Shown here: positions 13,501 to 25,500 of the stretch, piece by piece | Numbering within the stretch: the first letter of the stretch is position 1 | Layout of the letters: each line of letters starts with the position of its first letter | Assembly (NCBI GenBank): GCA_011037195.1 | Contig: JAAEAF010014400.1 | Span: forward strand, 62,001-126,000 | Origin: Triatoma infestans | Lineage: Eukaryota > Arthropoda > Insecta > Hemiptera > Reduviidae | Length of the DNA: 64,000 nt | Direction of reading: 5' to 3' | The notes under the pieces: model-generated | Told to the model about the DNA's origin: nothing | Databases searched by the model: none | Seen by the model: only the letters and a program-made list of their open reading frames with translations | Program-made: the position numbers and the translations under genes

Positions 13501-16500
13501 AGATTTCTGTGTATTTTGGAAATTTCACGAATATAGATCCATTTTCTTTAAACTTGTTCAAAATCACAAGTTCCAAGAAAATTGATCAATTTTATAATTT
13601 ATAAATGTAATAAAGAGAAAGTCGTTACGAGTTCACAACAATTTTATTATCATTTTATGGTTATTTTATTATATATGAGTATAGATATAGAAATTAAATA
13701 TTGAAAAATTTACCTGTTTCCTATTATTTCGCACTACAAGATTTGAAAAATACAGAGAATCTTCATGCGCTATTTTCGTCCTAACTAGGTGATACATATG
13801 TGCTGCTCTTTTATTCAAAACCCTTTCTTCAAACTGTTCAAAAGTTTCATCTGTAGCTTGCTCTTCGGCCGGTCCTACAGATAGTGGAAATTCATAATCT
13901 TCTCCCCAAGGTGTTGCCGCACCCTTTTCAGATAATGCCCCCGGAGTGGTGGGTGGAGGTGCAGCCTCGTCATAGCCCATATTTGCCATCAGCTCTGACT
14001 GTGGACATTCTTTAAAAAAAAAAAAGGAAAAAATTGCGGTAAAATAGAAAAATATTTTGACATAAGTCAATATAGTATAGAAGCGTGTAGAAAAGATAAA
14101 ATCCCAGATAATGTAGATACTTTTTTTTATAGAAAAATTTAAAAAAATATATATAGAAAACGACTATAAGAATTAATTATACAATTTTTTTATTTTCAAA
14201 GAGATACCGTTCTTAGTGGTTAGTCGAAATTATTCTCTGCGTGGAATTATACAAATTCTTGAGTTTTTTTCTGGTCACCCAATATATTTTTTAATGAGAA
14301 GGAACATTGTAACTTCTCCCTTCTCAGTCAGCAAGACAACTAACTACTTGTACATACTCCAACCTCCATTATTCTGTAACATACCCAAATGCCATTCTCC
14401 AGGCCACCCAAACCAGGATATCACATACAGCAACCAATGGAATACCAGAACTAGGTCCATGGTTCCACTTCTACACCAGAAATTATGTTTATAGAGCAGT
14501 GAGAATGTATCTCCCAAACAAAACTTTTAGATGCTGCTGTATCTAATGGTTGCGTCATTCCATCATTCCATTAGAAGAAATAGCATTAGGCCGTATATAA
14601 TCTCAGATATTGTCAGCATTGCGGATCCAACCATTTCGTTCCCATGCACCCTCGTTATAGTGAGAAACAAATTTAACTCTTCCCTTTCAGTACTTTTTAA
14701 AACTAGCTCTCCTTGATGTAGATACCCAAATACTCTTACTAATAAAATAATTTTAAAAAAAAGATGTCCGAAACAGTAGAAAAAGAAATTAGTGCAAGTG
14801 CTGTTGCGGAAATAAATTTAAGAAAATATATATGAGGAAATCATGTTATTCATCATTAATCATGTAAAGAAATCAATTAAAATCATGTTAAGTGAAAGAA
14901 ATCATCGTCAGTGTAGTGTGTGTGCAGAAACTTTATGAGTGAAAATCAACGATCTCTACACAAACCGAGGAGGAAAATCCGAAACCGATCAGAAATAAGG
15001 CGGAATAGCACTCTATAACACGATTAAACTCAGATATCGTCAGCATTACGGACCACCACTTATTTAACAATTCTTGTAGAGAATAATTTTTTTTTGCTGC
15101 ATCTAGTATTAAATAATTTATAAAAAAGAGAGTCTCGATAGAAAGGCATTAATTATATACTTGAATGTTTTTTTTTTTTAATAGTGGTCCTCAAAAGTTA
15201 ACTTTAGTAAGTAAGCTAATCTTCGACAAATATAAAAACGAAATTATGGATGGCCGATCTGGTTAGCTACCGACAAAAATATTTCTCTATGTTTCTACAA
15301 CTTTTTTTTTTTTCTGTTTACTTAAAAAAATGAACAACAGAACGAACATTTTGATTTTAACGTTTATTTTATGGATGTTAGTTCACTCGTTGTAATAACA
15401 GGCGAGAGTCTAGATGTTTTATAATATGCTATCCTGATTTAAGATTTTACATGTTTTTTCGTTTTAAATAATACTTCTTTCAAAAATTGTTTATCAATCT
15501 AATTTAAACAAGATTTTTCTATCCAATGACTAACAAGCAATCTTAACTCGTCGCCAGATATACTCAATTCCATTTCCTCATTCCTATATTTCTACAAATG
15601 ACCGTGCAATGTGTATAACTCAGATTCCCAATTGGCCGAAGTGGATTTGGCTTTGTATCTGCTCCCCTAATAGTTTTACCTCTACTAACAATTACTACCT
15701 ACAAGGTTTAAATAAAGTGCGCTAAAAGAATAAACCAAAAAATCCAATACAGTTAAAAGTTTGACAATATAAATAAAAAAACTAACCATTTGGTGGGATT
15801 TCTGACTGTGGTGGCTGCACAGTGCTTTCACCTTCTCTAGGAACTTCTTGCTCGTCATAGCCCATATTATGGAGTGGCGTCTGTCCTGGGGCTAAGGATT
15901 GCTCGAGTAAACTCATTTGCTCTGGTGGTAAATGTGGTAAAGAAGAATCTACACTAAATGGTGTCATATTTGGGGGTTGTTGATTTGGGTCAGGCGGTGG
16001 TCCAACCGACATTGGCTCTTCTAACGGTGCAACAGAAAGTGGTGGTACAGACAACGGATCGAGACCTTCACTTTCTGGTTGTGGTGCCACAGACATCGGT
16101 CCTACAGACATTGGTCCTACAGACATTGGGCCCACAGACATAGGTGGTACATCTAAATGGTCATCTTTTCGCAAAGGAGTAGAATTTCCTTTCTTTTCTT
16201 CTTCTTCCTGAAACTGAAATTTAAAAAACATAATATTCGATCCAGAAATAGACAGAACTCTTTAAAAACTTTGAGGAAGAATGGCATGCTATACTGAGAT
16301 TACTGTGTTGTACTGGGTTCGATAAATTGTCTAGGCCTTAGATTTTATTTGTGAAAAATTAAGTATGTTTGCTATTCGCCTCCGTCCACAATATCTGAAC
16401 GTATTTGGGCATAAAGCCGGCTAGAATGGCATCCCGACTCTTTAATGAAAGAGGCGTTTCACTGGACTTGGAATAGAGGTTCCGGGATTTGTCCAGCAGT

Positions 16501-19500
16501 ATCGCCCTTAAATTTTCTCTTCCTAGGAGCCTCTACAGCTCACTATCCGATGAAGGGCAGAGTTGTCTGGGACGAGAGAACACTGCCCGGGAGCCGGTTG
16601 TGCATGGAAAAGGCTGCTGGCGCCGATGATTATTGAACATGACGCGCCCTAATACAATTATTAAAAAAAAACTAATAATGGGCTTTATTTAGTTAACTCA
16701 GCCTTTCAGTAAGTAGGTCCTTGATTAGCGAGCAAGTTTAATGAACAAAAACAGGGCTCATATCAATTTCTGGAGGCTCTACAGGCAAAAAAGCTCCGAA
16801 AGACAAAAATAAAAACAAACTACGAGTACATACCTGCTCATCAAATTCCTGATTCTTTCTTTTTCGTCCTCTTCTAGCAGGAGCTGGCTGCTGTTCTTGT
16901 TCTCCCATTTGATCAAGCTGCATACCATCTTTTTCAGCTTCTGGAAGAACTGGTTCTTCATTTGGTGCAGGCCTACTTGTCAAATGCCTTTGGTAGTTCT
17001 GAAAATGTTTTTTATTAATACTTATGCATTGTGCATAAGTTATTATTGACAATCGAACTGATTAATTAGATATTAATAACTAATGCAATAAATGTGACTC
17101 CATGACACCAATATCCTGTGAGAGACTGACATTTTCTCAATACATCTGTCAAGTTAAAAAGTTTGTCAATCAGGATTATATTTATTCAGACCGAGATGTT
17201 AAAAACTATTCCATGGTTAGGAGATTACCAATATAAGCTCAAAATAGGGAACAATTACTTATGGAACATTATCATCAAATAAATCAATAAATAAATAAAT
17301 ACCTTAAAAAGACACCTGGCGGGAATATTTCTTCCAGGGAGCGCAAACAATTTTTCAACACCTCCAGTCTCCTTCCAATGCATTAGACGTTTTGTAGGAG
17401 GTGCTAGATCAAGGCTGATAACTATATCACTGGTGTCGCTCAACTGCGCCTTCATCTCTTCTCCAGATATATTCTTCACTTCGTCCACTATCAGCTTACG
17501 TTTCCTCTTTGCCTTGGTCGAGCCTAGCGGCAGCAGATACACATCTAACATCAACTGTCACGCTGCGTCCCACTCTCGTTAAAAGCCACTGATGTAATAA
17601 GGATTTCCTGATATGCCTATTGGCCAGGATTTCTGGGAGGAAAAATTAGGATTAGGATGCGATCTCACGGAGATGCAGGTAAGGGAATATAATGGTCAAT
17701 TGGGAAAAAGGAGATCTGAATTGGTCTATAAATCACCGTATCAAAATTTTTTTACTTCAATAGAGATTTATCAATATTCTTTCGATATTGTAGTTTGTTT
17801 TATTAGGCTGAAGAAACATGGATAATTTTTCTTAATCCTCGCAAGCTGAAGTTATTGGTCACAAAAATACTCTTCAAAGTTTCTATAATTTTACATGAAA
17901 AACGAAATAAACTAGCAATTTCTTTAGCGTATTAATGAAGAAACTTTCATGATTTGATCTTCAGATTATCACTATTAAACTTATTTAGCAAAGTCTACTT
18001 TTACTTTCAGATATTTTAACCAAGAAAACAAAAACATAAAAAAGATCCGGCAGAAAACCCTGAGTTTGGAACAAACGTAAATGTTGGTAATGACATAAAG
18101 AGGGAGTCATTCTAGAAAAGAGCCGCGTGTGGGTCGCATTACATCGCTCATTTATTGAAACATTCTTCAAACAGGCCATTTTGACATCTTACCTAGCGAA
18201 GATTTCTCATTTTGGATGTACATACCACATTGATCATCTATTACTGCTCGTGCTTTTTTTACACTATCCCTGAGTTCTAAGCGTTAATTACCCAAGCGTT
18301 AATTACTTGCGGACTATGAAGTAATCGTTTCACGATGCCCAACAAGTGAATGCGCAATATTCTGGATGAAACCGAAGAGCGATTCAATAGTGCTGCCCGT
18401 TCCACGGCTCTTAGTTATTGAAAGAACACCATCTCTTCCACATTCCCTCTTAAGACGTACTAAAAGTAAACTGTTCCAAAAACATAAGATATTCTGGCGA
18501 CCCTTGCATAATTTTCTTAGCAGTAATTAATAATTATTTTTCATTGCTAGCATAACTTCACTTGGAAAAAAAACCACAAGATATTTGTTTTTTCCTTACA
18601 TGAATTAACCACTTGTATTAATTTTTCATGTATAGAGGATTAATAATAAAAATTCTGATTCGGTGATTTAAGCAATAATTGTGATGATAAATGGCTTTAA
18701 GGTGTATTTAACAAAATTAGTAAGTTACCCCTGAGTGCAGATGCATCAACCGGACCCAAAGCGAAAGATTCTTCTTCATTATGAAGCAGTACAGTTTGAT
18801 CTACAGGCCGTTGTAGATCATTCGTATGAGGTGGCATATCTGTTGGTAAATTTGGTGGCGGTATTGGAGGCGCAACTGATCCTGGTGAAGTATAAGCAGC
18901 TTCTCCACCGTTCAAACCTGCAGGATCTACTTGTCCATTAGGCAGGCCAGCAGCAACACCCATTGCTGAACCAGGCCGAGAACCCCCATCGGAGCTGTAA
19001 ACAGTCATAAATTTTTTTTTTTTAAATCTGATGATTCATTTACCAAATTTCTCTTACCGCATTTCTCTACTTTTTCTCAAACTTAGAATTTTATAAAACA
19101 TTTAACTTTCCCATTTAGGGAAAGCGGACGCCACATTTCCCCAAGAAATCACCTACAATTGATTTTCTTGGAAAAACTTTTCACATACAAATGATAGACA
19201 TAGATGTAGCGTTGGACAATGGATATATGCCTGAAAAGGATAAAATATTCATTTAAATGTCAAAATTGAATTTTAAAAATTATTTTGCTTTCCTAGAAAT
19301 GTTTTGAGCTAGTTTTGTATTACTAAAAGCTGGAGGAAGGGCTCCGAAATATCTCCTTACGGAATGCGAAAAAGATTTAGGAGCCTGGGTAGTACCAAGA
19401 AGTTGAGGAGAATATATCCTCTCTAGAGCCCTCCAGAATATTGAGATTCCTAAGGAGCTCTTAATGTGGTGGGAGGGCTGTAGGCGAGATGCTCGCCTGC

Positions 19501-22500
19501 AACACCCGAGAAGTTGCGGCTGGCCCCACCCGAGAAGAGAGGAACATGGCACAACAGACCGTGAAGGCCGCAGTGCTGTGGGCTCCTTCATCGAAAAAAA
19601 AAACTATAAGTTTTATACTGATCTGATAGTATTCTTTTTTTAATAAGTCAGAGCTATTTTTCATATAAGTAAAGTACTCCTTCAACAAATTTTGAACATG
19701 GGAGAAAGTCTTGAATGAGAGAAAAATTTCACTCGACATAAAGTTTCGAAGAAATTTAATAATTATCAGAAAATACAATACCTAAACCAAATAAAAATGA
19801 CCAGATAAAAAAGGCGTAAATATAGAGCATGAAGATAGTTTCACGCAGAACGACTTCATTTATGCTTTAATGATTCACCAAGAAAGTGGTGAGAAAAGAT
19901 TTGGATGATTTAATAGATGAATTTAAACAGAGATAGAAAATAAGAACAACCATTAATCTAGTGGAACATCTAACAGAGGAAACGGTTGTAGGATTAACCA
20001 ATAAATGTCCCCATAGGGAGAATGGACTAGCTGGGTATCCCGGCCTAGCATCATGTACAATAATTGCACTGTCTTCCAACACCACACAATACAAATACGG
20101 CTGCAGAGCCGGTACAACATCCACTTCTTCAAGAATCTTGGCGTCCCTAAGAGTATCTCATCTCCTAACTACACAATTACAATAACTCTCCATAACTTGG
20201 CCGCAGAGGCAGCTGATGGTTATAACTTCAGTTACCGAACTCACAGGCAAATTCCAGCTCACTAGTTATAGCTGTATAGTAACTAGGTTTAAGTTAAAGA
20301 AACCTGTTTTAAATAAAGATTTTTTAGTCATGTTTAGTGAAAATCTGTTTTTATTTATTTATGTTAAACTATCTACTGTTCTGTATGACAATAAATATTC
20401 AGAAGTGGGATTTAGTTGACATGTATAATCAGGTTTCTGAAAGGAATAAAGTAATTCAGAAAGGTATATGTTATTTTATTTCATCTCTAATGACAACAAG
20501 AAGACAAAGTAATCAATAGATAATAAATAAAAAGAACTAAGTATATTATTAAAAAAAAAAATGCAGCAAATTCAAAATAATGCCTGATTTTGGTCCAACC
20601 TTTTAACGTTTAAAGCGAAAGTACCTTCGCGGCCAAGGCGACTTGAGGTCGAAGCGGGGCTTGCGCCATTACATGGTGTAGTCCGCGGCTGGCTCAAAGA
20701 ATTTAAATCGCTCTTGAGCCTTTCATTTAAAAGAATTCTTCGAAATAATTTCGATTAAAAGAATTCTTCGAGAAGAATCCGAAAAGCAATTTTTTACAGA
20801 ACATATGTCAATGAAGAAACGATGCATAGGGATTACATTTTCTAAATAAGGTGCGTATGAGTGGAGCACAAAAACTTCCATTTCGTGTTAGCAAACTTCA
20901 ACTAATAGAGAGTTATGATAGAAAGATGTTCGCGATTATCTTTATGGTACAATCACGTGGATGATTTAAGTGATTCTATCAAGACCCAAGTGATTCTATC
21001 AAAAGTACAGCTTTGAAAGAGTAAATGAATCCAGCGTATAAGAATTCGGAAGATGCTAACTAAAGTGTTATAGTAATGAGGAAAAATGGCATATTTCAAA
21101 AGACTGTCCAAGGCGAACAAAAGAGAAATACGGATAAATAGGTCATTCGCAAGGGATTGTTCTAAAAAAAAAAAAAAAAAGATCAGATGACTCTTTCATG
21201 TCACAATTCTACATCAGATCCCAAAAAATACATCAAGATGGTCCGAATAAAAGGGAGAATTATTGTTCCAGCTTGGATCGATACCGATTGCATGTGAATG
21301 TACCATTTGAGAATCTTCAACAATGAAGCAAAGTCTTAGCAGAACTCCAGATGAGGTGAATCTTTAAAATTCGGAGAGATAGGACATAAAACTACGGTAG
21401 TAAACGCTAACCCAGGTATTTTGGAGGTTAATGGAGTTTTACGGATATTAATTGTTTCTGATAAGGTGCAAGAATATGTAAAGGAGATTATAGTATTATA
21501 GTATAGGAGATCCATTGAAAGTAATAATAATGATGATAATAATAATAATAATAATACTTTATTTTGAAAGACAAATAACAAAAGAAAAGAAATATAAATA
21601 AGAAAATAGAACAACGTATTAAATAGCATGGCATAGACGTCTGCCAGAGTTTACTACATGGCTGACAAAAGAAAATGAAAGAAAAAAGAAAAAAGTACTG
21701 ATAGTATTACTTGAAAAATATAATAAATAAAAGTACATTGCTTGAATTAATGAACGAAAAGAATAAGAATAATTACACAAAAAATATAAATGCTAATAAA
21801 ATAAATCAAAATCCAAAACCGAACAGTAAGAGTATTTTAAATGAACTGCTATAAGAAAATATAAAAGTTAAAAAAAATAAAAAATTACTAAGGAAGATCT
21901 CAAATCCATTCATACCTTATTCTTCAGACATGGCGCGCGTATGAAATCAAGGTGCAACATGAAACCTTATCGGTTAAATAATTTATAATTTCGCATCTGT
22001 TAAGAAAGCCCTTACCAAAATACAGACATCTAAGTTCTGAAAGAAGAGGGCACTCACCCAAAAAGTGGTACAAGTCTTCTTGGGCATTAGAATCACGAAG
22101 AGAGCACTTCTCAACATCTGGGTCTCTTTGTAACCGTGGTCTATAATTTAGGAAAAGTAACTCTCCCCTGAGTTTGAAAAACCAAAGAAGATCACGAAAT
22201 TCTAAGTTATTAAAAAAAGGCATAGTAGTCAAATCTCTATGGTCAGAAATCAACACTCTGTAGAGAAGAAAACGATCAGAAATCATTGCACGATTCACAG
22301 CCTCCCCAAGGCGAGTAGCCTCAATTTCAGATAAAAGATCAGACAGAGCGACACTCCAATTAGGTAGACTTTCTAGGGACCGGAGAAATTTGAACTGTGA
22401 AGACGAGATAGGGTGAGCCAGTGTTTAAACCAGAATATGTTTTTCTTTATTATCTGAAGAGCGGTGATCTTATGATTGGGGGTACAAGAAGGCAAAGCAA

Positions 22501-25500
22501 ACAACTTTTTAAGAAAAAAGCGTTGGAATTTCTCCAAACAGTCAAAAGCTTGAAAGCCCCAGATCTGACATCCAAAACACACGACAGCCTGCGAAACACT
22601 GTTAAAAACTTGGAGTTTTGCCCTCAAAGGGACATTTTTATTGAGGATAAAACTAGATCAAATCGTGTTTACGCCTAACTTAGTTGTGGAGATCTTACTC
22701 TCAAGATGAGGAAGGAAGGACAATCGGGGAGTCAGGACAACGCCGAGATATTTGTATCTATTAACGATTTCTATTCGCTGTCCTCCATAGAACCATTTTT
22801 CCGAAGAAGATAACCTACCACCGTTCCGAAAAACCATTATTTTATACTTCCTAAGGTTCACAGTGGGATTCCACTGATCACAGTATGACTCGAGAATTTT
22901 AATGTTTCTCTGGAGGGAAATCGGGTTGTCGGCTATTAAAACAATATCATCAGCATATAGTAATATGCTCATCTTGACCCCATCGACGATCACTCCCCCC
23001 TCCAAGAGCAAGTGTAAATCATCCACGAAAAGTGCGAACAGAATTGGGCTTAACAAACAGCCCTGCCTAACGCCCGAGCACACACAGAAAGGCTCAGATA
23101 TCCCAGCGGCACTACGAACCGACGAAACTGCACAAACATACAACGCCTTTATTACATCGATAAACTTTGTCGAAACCCCTGGATTAAATAATTTTAAAAA
23201 TAATGAGGCATGATTTACTGTGTCGAAGGCTGACTTGAAATCATTAAAAAACATTTTTGCCTTTAGTTAATAGTTTAATCCATTGAAAGTACAATATTGT
23301 GGAGGAGCAACTCTTCAATTTGCAGCAATGGATACGATAGGGACACATTTCGACGAATGTGAAGTAAAAAAAAAACGAGGTGATTTATTATACACTAGTG
23401 TAGATTTCGTAAGGACTGTGATAAAAGATGAATCTTTACTAACTTTGATCAGGAATGATTCGGAGAAGAACTGCACGGTAAAAGAGGAGGCATTTCGTGA
23501 CCATGAACAAGGAAAAGCACAATATCAGAACATAATTGGAGCTGTGAACAAAATCTTCCTTAAATTTAGAGGAAGCATGAGTCAGTTAAAGCAATGGGTA
23601 CTCTATAAAAAAAAAGTGCACTATCTGCACATGGGCAACTAAATACCAATTTTTAAAGAGCTGTAAGAAAAAGTATGGTCGTGCTCTAGAAGAACGCCTT
23701 AAGTCAACAATGGAAGCCTCAGAATTAGAAGAGCTGGAAGAAGCAGAAAGAAAGACTATCAGTAAAAGAACGAACTACAATTGAAGCGGCACTTTAGGAA
23801 CTTCAAATATTTGTTTTACTTTCTTTTTTAATTATTTGTTTATATTTCACCATAATTTTAAGTTTGTCTTAAAAATTAAGGGCAATTTTGAATTAATAGG
23901 CTAGCCTAGATAAATATTATAAATATTAAATTGTTATAAATTGAATGATAATGGCCTTCGAGTAAATATATTGTGAAGAGAGTTATTGTAACTAGGGCAA
24001 GGTTAATAAAAACTGTTTTAAATAAAAATTTGTTCAGTGTTGTTCCATAAAATAAAAAGAAGATAAAAATTTGTTCACGACCCTATAAATAAATCGTAAT
24101 AATAAAGTTTTATAAATATTTTAAATAAATCAAAGACAATAACCTGGCTGGTGCTGGTGAAGGTGCACCACCAAACCTATCACCATCATCGTCGTCGTCA
24201 TCACTTTGTTGTCCATTTTGTGCCTGCGGCAAGGCTGAAGTAGTGGGCTGTGGTAATTGATCAGACGCACCACTCTGATCAACCGCAGGCACTTGCATTG
24301 GTGTATCATCAAATAAACCACCTTCAAACAGACCACCTGCTCCTATCAACATAACGCATTCACATAAAATTTATGAACATAAAAACTATTAATTATAAAA
24401 TAAAAAACATGTTAAAAGAATTATTCTCGAAGGTATTTCTTTCTTATTTATATTACAAAATTATCGTATTCCAAATAAAACAAATTACTTTGAACATGAT
24501 CGACTATATTTACTTATTACAGAGTTTTATTATTTATTTGGTAACAATTTATTTAAATATAAAGTAATAAGAAACTGACCAATAATATCTGAACCTAAAT
24601 TTCCGCCAAAACCGTCATCCCTTATGGGGGCATCTATATCCAAAGGGGGCCTTTCTAGCGGAGCAGAAGACGTAGATGGTTGGGGTTCCTTATCTTTGTC
24701 TAAATGTTCCACAGTTTCACTGAACAATAGATTGGCCTAGAACAGTCAATTAAATTAAGCTGTATACAAAAATCCATCAAACAAGGTTTGTACATGTTTT
24801 TTACAAAAATTACATTATTATTAGCATTGCGACCAGAACTTATCAAGTGACCGTTTATTGTTCGAACGATATTGGGGTATTATCAAAAGCATTTTGTATT
24901 TGCACGAATTTTTGACGCAGTTAATCACCATTCTACTACTTACCACTATATCCTATGCTGAGGACAAACACGACAGGTTCAAAATCTTGTTACATTTGAT
25001 TGCACAAATTTTAATGAAACTTGTTTATATAATTTTTCGACATCACGTCAGCCTTCAATTTTAAAAAAGAAAGATTGCACCTGATTTTTAATTGTAATTT
25101 TATTTACTTCCCACCTTTTTTTAAAGGATAAAAATAAATCTATATTTTTAAAGTTCACGACAAAAACGACATTAAGAGTCCAAACCAATCAAAATATTGC
25201 CCATATTAATTTTAAATGTTTTTAACAACTCTATTGAAGTGTAACATTGATATAACTAAAAACAAGGAAACAAACAATTTAGCTTACTGAATTCAGATGC
25301 AAATATTTTATCTACACAAGTAAACAAATTCGGTTTATTATTAAACATCTCTTAAGAGTTTTTCCGTTTGAGACCGGTAAACTTTCTCTACTTAATATCA
25401 AATAAAACTTAATCAACTAGAGAGAAATGCAAAAATTTCTTAAAATGTTAATCATTTTTATCAAATTAAAACTATAAAGATAGTTTATACAAACTTTTGA

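Larger units (their letters stand above)
18995..24143. other. Rad21 intron 5, transposon-rich
   Basis: The 5.1-kb intron contains a LINE tail (19280-19590), anonymous repeats (19930-20290), a gag-like remnant with a LINE nested in it (20930-23800), and AT-rich sequence to 24143. Confidence 0.7.

Noticed and set aside
15958..16143. Plus-strand frame opposite the MSVGP repeat
   Set aside because: A by-product of the repetitive Rad21 exon 9. Its residue pattern just mirrors the repeat.
22902..23213. Plus-strand open frame of 103 codons
   Set aside because: It is the antisense shadow of the LINE reverse transcriptase read on the minus strand.
23283..23642. 119-codon plus-strand frame as a possible host gene
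   Set aside because: No recognisable domain, no splice partners, and it continues the Gag-like remnant beyond the LINE insertion. Kept only as part of that remnant.
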